Shown here piece by piece: positions 17,572 through 26,300 of a stretch of DNA of 64,000 nt. Source of the stretch: Streptomyces aureoverticillatus. Lineage in GTDB: Bacteria > Actinomycetota > Actinomycetes > Streptomycetales > Streptomycetaceae. Under the pieces are notes generated by a model that saw only the letters and a list, made by a program, of their open reading frames with translations, was not told the DNA's origin and ran no database searches. Both the position numbers and the translations under genes were made by a program. The stretch spans positions 1-64,000 of the forward strand of contig NZ_BMSY01000016.1 of the NCBI RefSeq assembly GCF_014649395.1, given 5' to 3'. The number at the start of each line of letters is the position of its first letter. Positions within the stretch are counted from its first letter, which is position 1.

Positions 17572-17943
17572 GTGGGGGCCTCGCACGACGGGCCGTGGCT
17601 CGACGACGCCGCGGGGCGGCTCATCCGCCCCTACACGGTCAGCGACGGGCGCACCAGACCGACGGCACAGCTCGATCTGCTGTCCCAGGTGCGGGCGACC
17701 GGAACCGTCCCGGCCGGCTACATCGGCCCCGAGCACGCGCTGGCGCTCGGCATGTGCGAGGCCCCCACGTCCGTCGCGGAGATCGCCGCCCAGCTCAAGC
17801 TGCCCGCGGTGGTCACCAAGGTGATCCTGTCCGACCTCGTCGACTGCGGGGCGATCACCACGAGAGCCCCGGACTTCTACCACAACCCAACTGACCGGTC
17901 CCTGTTGGAGGCAGTGCTCGATGGACTACGACGACAGCTCTGA
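17572..17943 (+). CDS. cvnC: Conservon DUF742 protein (CvnC)
   Basis: 123 aa from GTG. It is a DUF742 protein with the usual RPYTVSDGRTRPTAQLDLLSQV motif (about residues 18-39) and a winged-helix-like C-terminal half (SVAEIAAQLKLPAVVTKVILSDL). It overlaps the cvnD start by 23 nt. Its biochemical role in the cvn complex is unresolved; a DNA- or protein-binding winged helix is likely from the fold. Confidence 0.92.
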   Translation: MGASHDGPWLDDAAGRLIRPYTVSDGRTRPTAQLDLLSQVRATGTVPAGYIGPEHALALGMCEAPTSVAEIAAQLKLPAVVTKVILSDLVDCGAITTRAPDFYHNPTDRSLLEAVLDGLRRQL

Positions 17944-18520
17944 CCCCTTCCCCACCGCGCTGAAGATCCTCGTCGCGGGCGGGTTCGGGGTCGGCAAGAC
18001 GACCTTCGTGGGCGCGGTCAGCGAGATCGCGCCGCTGAGCACGGAGGAGTTGCTCACCACGGTCAGCGAGGCCACCGACGACCTGGCCGGGGTGGAGCAC
18101 AAGACCACGACGACCGTCGCCATGGACTTCGGCCGGATCACCCTCGACCCGGGGCACGTGCTGTACCTCTTCGGCACCCCCGGCCAGGAGCGCTTCTGGT
18201 TCATGTGGGACGAACTGTCCGAGGGGGCGCTCGGCGCGGTGGTCCTCGCGGACACGCGCCGCCTGGAGGACTGCTTCGCCGCCGTCGACTTCTTCGAGCA
18301 GCGCGGCATGGGATTCATCGTCGCCATCAACGAGTTCGACGGCGCCTACCGCTACGAACCCGAGGAGGTGCGTGCCGCCATCGACCTGGACCCGCAGGTG
18401 CCGGTCGTCCGGTGCGACGCGCGCATCTCCAGCTCCGGCATCCAGACGCTCCTCACCCTCGTACGCCACCTGCTCGCCCACGCGCCCGCCGCACCCACCT
18501 ACGGAGCCCGCACCACATGA
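17921..18520 (+). CDS. cvnD: Conservon small GTPase-like ATP/GTP-binding protein (CvnD)
   Basis: 199 aa. The P-loop GGFGVGKTT is at residues 20-28, the G3-like FGTPGQERF near residue 84, and NEFD near residue 130 in place of the NKxD box, as is usual in this family. CvnD is the Ras/MglA-like switch of the conservon and is thought to cycle with CvnB. A 23-nt overlap with cvnC indicates coupled translation. Confidence 0.93.
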   Translation: MDYDDSSDPFPTALKILVAGGFGVGKTTFVGAVSEIAPLSTEELLTTVSEATDDLAGVEHKTTTTVAMDFGRITLDPGHVLYLFGTPGQERFWFMWDELSEGALGAVVLADTRRLEDCFAAVDFFEQRGMGFIVAINEFDGAYRYEPEEVRAAIDLDPQVPVVRCDARISSSGIQTLLTLVRHLLAHAPAAPTYGARTT

Positions 18521-18571
18521 ACCCTGGAGCACGCCGATGACGGGTACGCCGATGACGACGGGAGCACGCCG

Positions 18572-19153
18572 ATGACGTACGAAGCGATCGCCCGGCTGCT
18601 GCTGACCCCGGTCGACAAGGAGGCCCCGGCACGGGTGCGACGGCTGCGGGAGCTGGGGCTGGGGGAGCGGTGCGAGCCCTGTCTCGACGCCTTCGCGGAC
18701 CGGCTCGCGCGGGTGATGGACGCGCCCTACGCCATGGTCAACTTCATCGACGAGGAACGGCAGTTCTTCGCGGGGCTGCACGCGCCTGCGATCGCGGAGC
18801 CGGGGGACGCCGCGGTGGAGCCGCCGCCCGGTGCCGTCGGGCGGCACATGGCGCGCGAGCGCGGCTACTGCCCGCACGTGGTGGTGCGGGGCAAGGCGCT
18901 GGTGCTCGAGGACGTGAGCGACTACCCGCGGTTCGCGGGGAACCCGGTCGTCGACGAGATCGGGATCCGCTCCTACCTGGGCGCGCCGCTCACCGACCGC
19001 GCCGGGTTCGTGCTCGGCACGGTGTGCGTCGCCGACGTCCGGCCGCGGCCGTGGGGGCGGTCCGGGCTCGACACGATCAAGGCGATGGCGGCCGAACTGG
19101 CCGAACGCGTGCAGCGCCGCGAGGACGCCGGGGACCTGGCCGCCCCGCTGTGA
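18572..19153 (+). CDS. GAF-domain protein of the conservon
   Basis: 193 aa. A GAF sensor domain spans about residues 30-175, including FIDEERQFFAGL and a YCPHVVVRGKALVLEDV segment typical of actinobacterial GAF proteins that can bind heme or small ligands. Some S. coelicolor conservons end with extra genes after cvnD, often GAF proteins or cytochromes P450. Just before it, ACGCCGATGACG is repeated three times (about 18531-18577), giving several ATGs; the last one at 18572 opens the conserved frame. Ligand unknown. Confidence 0.85.
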   Translation: MTYEAIARLLLTPVDKEAPARVRRLRELGLGERCEPCLDAFADRLARVMDAPYAMVNFIDEERQFFAGLHAPAIAEPGDAAVEPPPGAVGRHMARERGYCPHVVVRGKALVLEDVSDYPRFAGNPVVDEIGIRSYLGAPLTDRAGFVLGTVCVADVRPRPWGRSGLDTIKAMAAELAERVQRREDAGDLAAPL

Positions 19154-19234
19154 CGGGACCGGGCCGTCCCCCGGCGAGACTCCAACTCCCGGCGCCGCCA
19201 CGTCCCGCCCAGCCCTCCGGGCTCCCAAGTCCCC

Positions 19235-21154
19235 TCAGAAGGTGAGTTCTTCGCCGTCGGGGAACGTGATCCGCACCGTGTCGCCGTGCACCGCACAGCC
19301 GATCGCCTCCTTCAGGGCCCACGGCCGTACGTCGTCGCGCGTGAGGGCGATCAGGGTGACGTGGACGCTCCCGCCGCCCGCGTGATCGGGCGCCGACAGG
19401 TACGGCGTGGCCGAGTGCGGACCATAGGCGTTGGCCTCCACTTCGCGGACCACGTCCGCCGCACCCTCTTCACCCTCTGCGCCCCCTTCTCCGGCCCAGC
19501 CGTGCAGCGCCACCACCGCGCTCGTCAGCCCGGCTTCCGTACGGGCGAGGGCCCAGCCCGGACCGCGCTCGACGTGCGGCGGTATCCGGTCCGCCACCGC
19601 GTAGCCGCCCTCCCGGACCGTCGCGCCCCGCGGCGCCCGCACCCGGTGCGCGCGGATCTCCCACGGGCCGTACAGCGCGCTGGTGGTGAGGATCGGGTAC
19701 GTGTCGTCGGTGCCGGGGAAACAGGCGTCGTGGCGGGACGACGCCGTGCGGCCCGCGCAGGTCAGCGGGTGGATGCGGCGGCGGCGCGAGGCGGTGCCGT
19801 CCGGGGTGAGCAGCGCCAGGTGGCCGTCCACGGCGCGCTCCCACGCGCGCGGGGCGGTCTCCGGGGCCGTCGCCGTGGAGTAGCCGAACTTGGCGTAGTG
19901 CGGGTCGTCGGTGGCCGCGCCGTCCAGCGGGTTGTGGTCGCTGCCGTGGTTCACGAGCCGGACGATGCCGTCGTGGCGGGTGCCGTGCAGCAGCCAACCG
20001 GGCCGGGGGAGCGCCGTGTACCGGTCGGACTCCTCGACGGGCAGCGGGAGTTCGCGGTCCGTCCACACCGGGTGGCCGGCGGGCAGGAGCAGGCCGAGGA
20101 AGCCCTTGCTCGCCCAGTACGGCGACGCCGGTCCCGAGTAGGCCTGCGTCGACGGCAGATGGGTGCCGTACCAGCCGAGCGGCAGCAGCCCGCGCTCGTC
20201 CGGGACGCCGCGCTCCACGAAGTGCCGGGCCGTGCCGGAGGCGAGCCGCCGGGTCAGGCCGGGCGCGAGGGGTGAGCAGTCCGCGAGGGCGCCCATCCAC
20301 ACCGGCGCGGTCGCCGCGAAGCGGTACGTGAGGGAGCGGCCCTGGTGCACGGGCGCGCCGTCCGCGCCGAAGAAGTGCGGGTAGGTGCCGAGGAATTGGG
20401 CCAGGCGTTCGCGGTAGACCTCGCCGCGGCCGCCGTCGTCCGGGCCCGCCATCCGCGCCCACAGCAGCGGGTACAGGTGCATGGCCCAGCCGTTGTAGTA
20501 GTCGAAGTTGCGGCCCTCGCCGTCGCTGTACCAGCCGTCCCCGCGGTACCAGTCCTCGATGCGGTCCAGGCCCGCATCGATGTCGGACCGGCTGTGCGGC
20601 GCGCCCACGGAGGCGAGGAACTGCTCGGACACCACTTGGAAGAGGCGCCAGTTGTTGTCCCAGGTGCGGGCGCCGACGAAGCCGGAGAACCAGTCGACGA
20701 CCCGCTCCCGCGTCCGGTCGTCAAGCCGGTCCCAGATCCACGGGCGCGTCTCGTGCAGGCCGATCGCGACGGACGCCGCCTCCACCATCTGCTGGGAGCA
20801 GTCGGTGAGTTCGGGCCAGGCCTCGCCGTCGGCCCCGGAGCGATCCCGGTCCGTGCCCGCCGCCAGACCCGTCGCGTAGCGTTCCACCAGCGCCGGGTCC
20901 ACGTCGCCGCCCGCTCCCGCGATCCGGAAGGCGGCCAGCAGGAACGAGCGCGCGAACCCTTCGAGGCCGTCCGACACGACCCCCGACCAACTCCCGCGCC
21001 CCGGCAGCCGGTACTGCGCGAACCGCGGGGTGGCGTACGGGACCAGCGCCGCCAACTGCCGGTCGGCCAGCGCCTCCCAGTGGGCGCGGGTCCAGCCGGT
21101 CAGGGGCGAGCGGACCCGGTCGGCGGGCGGGAGCGCGAGGTGCGGTGGGGTCAT
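19235..21154 (-). CDS. DUF2264 domain protein (putative carbohydrate-active, alpha/alpha-barrel)
   Basis: 639 aa. The N-terminal ~400 residues match the DUF2264 family, with many aromatic/acidic motifs (DNNWRLFQVVSEQFLASVG, YWASKGFLGLLLP) typical of (alpha/alpha)6-toroid glycan-active proteins; the C-terminal part is beta-rich. No signal peptide, so it acts in the cytoplasm. It faces a Gfo/Idh/MocA oxidoreductase gene across 68 nt that contains a LacI-type operator, suggesting sugar or uronate catabolism. The exact substrate and reaction are not known. Confidence 0.85.
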   Translation of the reverse strand: MTPPHLALPPADRVRSPLTGWTRAHWEALADRQLAALVPYATPRFAQYRLPGRGSWSGVVSDGLEGFARSFLLAAFRIAGAGGDVDPALVERYATGLAAGTDRDRSGADGEAWPELTDCSQQMVEAASVAIGLHETRPWIWDRLDDRTRERVVDWFSGFVGARTWDNNWRLFQVVSEQFLASVGAPHSRSDIDAGLDRIEDWYRGDGWYSDGEGRNFDYYNGWAMHLYPLLWARMAGPDDGGRGEVYRERLAQFLGTYPHFFGADGAPVHQGRSLTYRFAATAPVWMGALADCSPLAPGLTRRLASGTARHFVERGVPDERGLLPLGWYGTHLPSTQAYSGPASPYWASKGFLGLLLPAGHPVWTDRELPLPVEESDRYTALPRPGWLLHGTRHDGIVRLVNHGSDHNPLDGAATDDPHYAKFGYSTATAPETAPRAWERAVDGHLALLTPDGTASRRRRIHPLTCAGRTASSRHDACFPGTDDTYPILTTSALYGPWEIRAHRVRAPRGATVREGGYAVADRIPPHVERGPGWALARTEAGLTSAVVALHGWAGEGGAEGEEGAADVVREVEANAYGPHSATPYLSAPDHAGGGSVHVTLIALTRDDVRPWALKEAIGCAVHGDTVRITFPDGEELTF

Positions 21155-21156
21155 GG

Positions 21157-21176
21157 CGGGATGGTAAGCGATTACT
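21157..21176. promoter_or_regulatory. LacI-type operator shared by the DUF2264 and Gfo/Idh genes
   Basis: CGGGATGGTAAGCGATTACT matches 18 of 20 bases at 39413-39432, upstream of the secreted ThuA-domain gene. The core GTAAGCGATTAC is a LacI/GalR-like dyad. It lies directly upstream of the DUF2264 start codon and 47 bp from the oxidoreductase start. Confidence 0.65.
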
Positions 21177-21222
21177 ACGCTGTACTGGCCCGACCCGTAC
21201 GTCCGCTCCAGGAAAGGCCCCC

Positions 21223-22407
21223 ATGACCGACCTCCGTCTCGGCATCCTCGGCTATGGACTGCGCGGCTCCCTCGCGCGCGTCGCCCACCGGCCGGGCGCG
21301 GGATCCCGCGTCACCGCGGTCGCGGACCTCGACCCCGCGGCCCGCGCCGACGCGGCCGATGCGTTCCCCGGCGCCCGGATATCCGCCGACCACCGCAAGG
21401 TCGTCGAGGACCCGGACGTCGACGCCGTCGTCGTCCTCACCCCCGACCACACCCACGCCGAGCTCACTGTCGAGGTGCTGCGCGCGGGCAAGCCCGTGTT
21501 CGTGGAGAAGCCGCTCGCCATCGACGTCGAGGCGTGCGACGCGGTCCTGCGCGCTGCGTACGACACCGGCACCCGGCTGTACGTCGGGCACAACATGCGT
21601 CACATGCCCGTGGTCCGGCTGATGCGCGACATCATCGCGCGCGGCGAGATCGGGGAGGTCAAGACGGTCTGGGTGCGCCACTTCGTCGGGTACGGCGGCG
21701 ACTGGTACTTCAAGGACTGGCACGCCGAACGCCGGTACACCACCGGCCTGTTGCTCCAGAAGGCCGCCCACGACATCGACGTACTGCACTGGCTCGCGGG
21801 CGGCTGGACCCGGCAGGTGCAGGCGCTCGGTGACCTCATGGTCTACGGCGCCAATCCGCACCGCCGAGCGCCCGGCGAGCCCAAGGCCGACGACTGGTAC
21901 ACCGAGGACGGCCACTGGCCGCCGGGCACCCAGCGCGCCCTCAACCCCGTCATCGACGTCGAGGACGTGTCCCTGGTCAACATGCGTCTCGACAACGGGG
22001 TGTTGGCGGCCTACCAGCAGTGCCACTTCACGCCCGACTACTGGCGCAACTACACCGTCATCGGCGACGCGGGCCGCCTGGAGAACTTCGGTGACGGCCC
22101 CGGCGGAGTCGTCAGGGTCTGGAACACGCGTCGCTCGACGCACCGCGCGGAGGGCGACGCCGAGTACGCGGTGCCGGACGTCCAGGACGAGGGCGGTCAC
22201 GGCGGCGCGGATCCGCTGCTCGTCGACGAGTTCCTGCGCTTCGTACGCGACGGCGGGCGCACCGACACCTCGCCGGTGGCCGCGCGGATGGCCGTCGCGG
22301 CCGGGGCACGGGCCACCGAGTCGCTGCGGGACGGCGGGGCGCCGCGCGAGGTGCCGCCGCTCGATCCGGAGCTGGTCGCCTACTTCGACCGGGGGCAGGT
22401 GCGCTAG
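21223..22407 (+). CDS. Gfo/Idh/MocA-family oxidoreductase
   Basis: 394 aa starting MTDLRLGILGYGLRG; AGGAAAGG lies upstream of this ATG. The Rossmann loop GILGYGLRGSL (residues 7-17) binds NAD(P), and the family signature EKPLAIDVEACD (Lys near residue 94) and GHNMRHMPVVR are present, followed by the GFO_IDH_MocA C-terminal domain. Such enzymes oxidise sugars, inositols or act as glycosidases through redox chemistry. Pairing with DUF2264 and a LacI-type site suggests a carbohydrate degradation role. Confidence 0.9.
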   Translation: MTDLRLGILGYGLRGSLARVAHRPGAGSRVTAVADLDPAARADAADAFPGARISADHRKVVEDPDVDAVVVLTPDHTHAELTVEVLRAGKPVFVEKPLAIDVEACDAVLRAAYDTGTRLYVGHNMRHMPVVRLMRDIIARGEIGEVKTVWVRHFVGYGGDWYFKDWHAERRYTTGLLLQKAAHDIDVLHWLAGGWTRQVQALGDLMVYGANPHRRAPGEPKADDWYTEDGHWPPGTQRALNPVIDVEDVSLVNMRLDNGVLAAYQQCHFTPDYWRNYTVIGDAGRLENFGDGPGGVVRVWNTRRSTHRAEGDAEYAVPDVQDEGGHGGADPLLVDEFLRFVRDGGRTDTSPVAARMAVAAGARATESLRDGGAPREVPPLDPELVAYFDRGQVR

Positions 22408-22634
22408 TCCGACGAGGGCAGGTGCGCGGGGCGCAGTGGACCCGGTGACAGGCGGCCCGCCTGCGGTCTGAAGGAAAGCTGCGGCCGCGCTTAAGAAATC
22501 CTCGATGGACCAGCGACGCGGCGTACGGAAGATTGCTGTGCGTCGGTGTGCGACCGGTGTGGGCCACCGGGACGCGACGTACACGAGAGGTGCGGGACGC
22601 CGGCACCCCCCAGAGGCACGACAGGAGCCGCCGC
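22408..22634. other. Intergenic region before tdh
   Basis: A 227-nt gap without a credible gene. It includes an A/T-richer stretch (about 22490-22540, with TTAAGAAATCC) that may hold the tdh-kbl promoter; I cannot assign hexamers with confidence. Confidence 0.4.
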
Positions 22635-23663
22635 GTGAAGGCGCTGGTCAAGGAGAAAGCGGAGCCCGGGCTCCGCCTGATGGACGTCCCGGAGCCTACG
22701 ATCGGCCCCGGCGACGTCCTGATCAAGGTGCTGCGCACCGGGATCTGCGGAACCGATCTGCACATCCGGGCCTGGGACGGCTGGGCGCAGCAGACCATCG
22801 AGGCGCCACTGATCGTCGGCCACGAGTTCGTGGGGGAGGTCGTCGAGACCGGCCGCGACGTCGCGGACATCAAGACCGGCGACCGGGTGAGCGGCGAGGG
22901 CCACCTGGTCTGCGGCAAGTGCCGCAACTGTCAGGCCGGACGGCGCCACCTGTGCCGCGCCACGGTCGGGCTCGGCGTCGGGCGCGACGGCGCGTTCGCG
23001 GAGTACGTCGCGCTGCCCGCCTCCAACGTGTGGGTGCACCGGGTGCCGGTGGACCTCGACGTCGCGGCGATCTTCGACCCGTTCGGCAACGCCGTGCACA
23101 CCGCCCTGTCCTTTCCGCTGGTCGGCGAGGACGTCCTGATCACCGGCGCGGGGCCGATCGGCCTGATGGCCGCGGCCGTCGCCAAGCACGCCGGCGCCCG
23201 CAACGTCGTCATCACCGACGTCAGCGAGGAGCGGCTGCAGCTGGCCCGCAAGACCGGCGTCAGCCTCGCCCTCAACGTCGCCGAGTCGACCATCGCCGAC
23301 GGCCAGCGCGAGCTCGGCCTGCGCGAGGGCTTCGACGTCGGCCTGGAGATGTCCGGCAACCCGCGCGCGATGCGCGACATGGTCGCCAACATGACCCACG
23401 GCGGCAAGATCGCCATGCTCGGCCTGCCCGCCGAGGAGTTCGCCGTCGACTGGGCCCGGATCGTCACCTCCATGATCACGATCAAGGGCATCTACGGCCG
23501 CGAGATGTTCGAGACGTGGTACGCCATGTCGGTGCTGCTCGAAGGCGGCCTCGACCTCGCGCCCGTGATCACCGGCCGGTACGGGTACCGCGACTTCCAG
23601 GAGGCCTTCGACGACGCGGCGAGCGGCCGCGGCGGCAAGGTCATCCTCGACTGGACCGCCTGA
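22635..23663 (+). CDS. tdh: L-threonine 3-dehydrogenase
   Basis: 342 aa from GTG (VKALVKEKAEPG), preceded by AGGAG. Zinc-dependent medium-chain dehydrogenase: catalytic Cys in TGICGTDLHIRAWD (near residue 38), GHEFVGEV, the four-Cys structural zinc lobe (CGKCRNCQ...C, near residues 97-111) and the NAD loop GAGPIGLMAAAV. It oxidises L-threonine to 2-amino-3-oxobutyrate, which the Kbl enzyme downstream (57-nt gap) cleaves. A LysR gene follows the pair. Well conserved end to end. Confidence 0.96.
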   Translation: MKALVKEKAEPGLRLMDVPEPTIGPGDVLIKVLRTGICGTDLHIRAWDGWAQQTIEAPLIVGHEFVGEVVETGRDVADIKTGDRVSGEGHLVCGKCRNCQAGRRHLCRATVGLGVGRDGAFAEYVALPASNVWVHRVPVDLDVAAIFDPFGNAVHTALSFPLVGEDVLITGAGPIGLMAAAVAKHAGARNVVITDVSEERLQLARKTGVSLALNVAESTIADGQRELGLREGFDVGLEMSGNPRAMRDMVANMTHGGKIAMLGLPAEEFAVDWARIVTSMITIKGIYGREMFETWYAMSVLLEGGLDLAPVITGRYGYRDFQEAFDDAASGRGGKVILDWTA

Positions 23664-23720
23664 CCCGCCCGCGGCTCTCGCAGCTCCCGCCCACTTCCTG
23701 AACTCCCGAAGGACTCCCTG

Positions 23721-24929
23721 ATGTTCGACTCCGTACGCGACGACATCGCCGCCACCCTCGACGAGATCCGCGCCGCCGGCCTGCACAAGCCCGAGCGCGT
23801 CATCGGCACCCCGCAGTCCGCGACGGTCGGCGTCACCCAGGGCGGCCGCCCTGGTGACGTACTGAACTTCTGTGCGAACAACTACCTCGGGCTCGCCGAC
23901 CACCCCGAGGTGATCGCCGCCGCGCACGAGGCACTCGACCGGTGGGGCTACGGCATGGCGTCCGTGCGCTTCATCTGCGGCACGCAGGAAGTGCACAAGG
24001 AACTGGAGGCACGCCTTTCCTCCTTCCTCGGCCAGGAGGACACGATCCTCTACTCCTCCTGCTTCGACGCCAACGGCGGCGTCTTCGAGACCCTCCTCGG
24101 CCCCGAGGACGCGGTGATCTCGGACGCGTTGAACCACGCCTCGATCATCGACGGCATCCGGCTGTCCAAGGCCCGCCGCTTCCGCTACGCCAACCGCGAC
24201 CTCGCCGACCTGGAGAAGCAGCTCAAGGAGGCCACCGAGGGCGGCGCCCGGCGCAAGCTCGTCGTCACCGACGGCGTCTTCTCCATGGACGGGTACGTCG
24301 CGCCGCTCGCCGAGATCTGCGACCTGGCCGAGCGGTACGACGCCATGGTGATGGTCGACGACTCGCACGCCGTCGGCTTCGTCGGCCCCGGCGGCCGGGG
24401 CACGCCCGAGCTGCACGGCGTCATGGACCGCGTCGACATCATCACCGGCACGCTCGGCAAGGCGCTCGGCGGCGCCTCCGGCGGCTATGTCGCCGCGCGC
24501 GCCGAGATCGTCGCGCTGCTGCGCCAGCGGTCCCGCCCCTACCTGTTCTCCAACACCCTCGCCCCGGTGATCGCGGCGGCCTCCCTCAAGGTCCTCGACC
24601 TGCTGGAGTCCGCCGGGGACCTGCGGGAGCGGCTCGCGGCGAACACCGCGCTGTTCCGGTCCCGGATGGCCGAGGAGGGCTTCGACGTGCTGCCCGGGGA
24701 CCACGCGATCGCCCCCGTCATGATCGGGGACGCCGCGGTGGCCGGGCGCATGGCCGAGCTGCTCCTCGAGCGGGGTGTGTACGTGATCGGCTTCTCGTAC
24801 CCCGTGGTCCCGCAGGGCCAGGCCCGCATCCGCGTGCAGCTGTCGGCCGCGCACTCCACGGAGGATGTGCACCGGGCGGTGGACGCGTTTGTTGCGGCTC
24901 GCGCTGAGCTGCAGGGTGCGGGGGCGTAG
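23721..24929 (+). CDS. kbl: Glycine C-acetyltransferase (2-amino-3-ketobutyrate CoA ligase)
   Basis: 402 aa, alpha-oxoamine synthase family. The PLP lysine is in GTLGKALGGASGGY (near residue 245), with DDSHAVGFVGPGGRG upstream binding the cofactor. It splits 2-amino-3-oxobutyrate with CoA into glycine and acetyl-CoA, completing the Tdh route of threonine breakdown. GAAGGA precedes the ATG. Palindromes after the stop (24949-25119) form its terminator. Confidence 0.96.
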   Translation: MFDSVRDDIAATLDEIRAAGLHKPERVIGTPQSATVGVTQGGRPGDVLNFCANNYLGLADHPEVIAAAHEALDRWGYGMASVRFICGTQEVHKELEARLSSFLGQEDTILYSSCFDANGGVFETLLGPEDAVISDALNHASIIDGIRLSKARRFRYANRDLADLEKQLKEATEGGARRKLVVTDGVFSMDGYVAPLAEICDLAERYDAMVMVDDSHAVGFVGPGGRGTPELHGVMDRVDIITGTLGKALGGASGGYVAARAEIVALLRQRSRPYLFSNTLAPVIAAASLKVLDLLESAGDLRERLAANTALFRSRMAEEGFDVLPGDHAIAPVMIGDAAVAGRMAELLLERGVYVIGFSYPVVPQGQARIRVQLSAAHSTEDVHRAVDAFVAARAELQGAGA

Positions 24930-24948
24930 CCCTCGCGGGGGGCGCCGT

Positions 24949-25119
24949 AACCAGGGGGCTCCCCCCCCTGGACCCCCGCATCGCCGCTCCGCGGCTCGTC
25001 CTCAAACGCCGGACGGGCTGAAATTCCGCCGCGCGCGCTGAAACGTCCCCGCGCGGGCTGTACCGGCAGGCAGCAAGGGCGGGCGGGTGGGGGAAAGCCC
25101 GTCCGGCGATTGAGGACGA
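24949..25119. terminator. Intergenic repeat element / terminator after kbl
   Basis: Arms TCGTCCTCAAACGCCGGACG... (24996-25019) and ...CGTCCGGCGATTGAGGACGA (25096-25119) pair over 24 nt with one mismatch around a 76-nt loop; a CCAGGGGG/CCCCCTGG hairpin precedes it. Second copy of the element seen at 10306 and 42651. Confidence 0.7.
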
Positions 25120-25220
25120 GGCCCGGAGGGCCGAAAGGGGGAGAGGGGCGCAGCCCCATACACCCGCGGGGGCTGGGGCCGAGGCCCCAGGTACGGGCGG
25201 GTGGGTGGGAGAATAAGCGC

Positions 25221-26120
25221 ATGATCGAAGCACGGCGGCTGCACATCCTCAGGGCGGTGGCCGACCACCGCACCGTCACGGCCGCGGCCGCCGCGCTCTA
25301 CCTCACCCCGTCCGCCGTCTCGCAGCAGCTCACCGCGCTGGAGCAGGAGACGGGGCACCGGCTCGTGGAGCGCTCGGCGCGCGGCGTCCGGCTGACCGCC
25401 GCGGGCGAGATCCTGCTCGCCCACACCAACGCCGTCCTCGCCCAACTGGAGCGCGCCGAGGCCGAGCTGGCCGCGTACAGCTCGGGCGAGGCGGGCACGG
25501 TCACGCTCGCCTCGTTCGCGACGGGCATCGGGCTCGTCGTCGCGCCCGCGCTGGCCCGGCTCGCCGAGACCGCGCCGGGGATCCGGGTGCGCGTCCAGGA
25601 CGCGGAGGGCGACGCGAGCCTGCCGATGGTCCTCGACCGGCAGGTGGACGTGGCGGTGGCCGTCGAGTACCGCGGCGCCCCGGGGGCCGACGACTCCCGG
25701 CTCACCCGCGTGCCGCTGTACGCCGAGCCGTTCGACGCGGTGCTGCCCGCGGGGCACCGGGCAGCAGGCGGTGAGCGGGTGCCGCTGGGCGAGCTGGCCG
25801 AGGACCCGTGGATCGGGCCCTTCCCCGGCAACCCCTGCCACGACGTGGTCGTGCTCGCCTGCGAGCAGGCGGGGTTCCAGCCGGGCCTGGAGCACACCTC
25901 CGACGACTTCCGTGCCGTCGTCGCGCTCGCCTCGGCCGGGGCCGGGGTGGCCCTCGTGCCGCGGTCCGCGCTGCGGGGCATGGACGTGGCCGGTGCCGTG
26001 GTCCGGCCCGTGGACGGAAACGCGCCCACCCGGCGGGTGTTCGCCGCGGTGCGGACCGGTGCGGAGACGCATCCGCTCATTTCACCGGTTCTGGGTGCCC
26101 TGGGGGATGCGGCCGGATAG
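25221..26120 (+). CDS. LysR-family transcriptional regulator
   Basis: 299 aa starting MIEARRLHILRAVADHRT. The N-terminal winged helix-turn-helix (about residues 3-62; VTAAAAALYLTPSAVSQQLTALE) is classic LysR and the rest is the periplasmic-binding-like effector domain. It could control tdh-kbl upstream or the ABC transporter genes downstream; both are on the same strand. No clear T-N11-A box was identified. Other in-frame starts upstream lie inside the repeat element and are rejected. Confidence 0.9.
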   Translation: MIEARRLHILRAVADHRTVTAAAAALYLTPSAVSQQLTALEQETGHRLVERSARGVRLTAAGEILLAHTNAVLAQLERAEAELAAYSSGEAGTVTLASFATGIGLVVAPALARLAETAPGIRVRVQDAEGDASLPMVLDRQVDVAVAVEYRGAPGADDSRLTRVPLYAEPFDAVLPAGHRAAGGERVPLGELAEDPWIGPFPGNPCHDVVVLACEQAGFQPGLEHTSDDFRAVVALASAGAGVALVPRSALRGMDVAGAVVRPVDGNAPTRRVFAAVRTGAETHPLISPVLGALGDAAG

Positions 26121-26198
26121 GGCGGCTTCGCTCCGGCGTGCGGCGACTTGCGCTAGGCCGGTCCCTTCCTGGGTGCCGGAGCGGTCCCCTCCCACGTA

Positions 26199-26257
26199 TT
26201 GACCCTGCCCTCGGCGAGTCATTAGCGTGGCGGACACCGTGCGAGAAAGCGCTTTCT
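26199..26257 (+). promoter_or_regulatory. Promoter and LacI-type operator of the ABC transporter operon
   Basis: TTGACC (26199-26204) and TTAGCG (26222-26227), 17 nt apart, fit a sigma-HrdB-type promoter. The perfect palindrome AGAAAGCGCTTTCT (26244-26257) would sit about +10 to +24 from the start of transcription, the usual place for a repressor. Confidence 0.6.
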
Positions 26258-26300
26258 GGATGACGTGAACGATGTCCGCCGACGTTCCGGGGAGTTCACC

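Noticed and set aside
17921..18520. NEFD instead of NKxD in CvnD as a defect in the GTP-binding site.
   Set aside because: This variant is usual in the conservon GTPase family.
21175..24872. Long reverse-strand open frames opposite the oxidoreductase, tdh and kbl genes.
   Set aside because: They are antisense to well-recognised genes and show no protein-family features; this is normal for high-GC DNA.
26121..26300. TPP riboswitch before the THI5-like importer.
   Set aside because: No CTGAGA-type thi-box elements are present; the region instead has a promoter and a palindrome.
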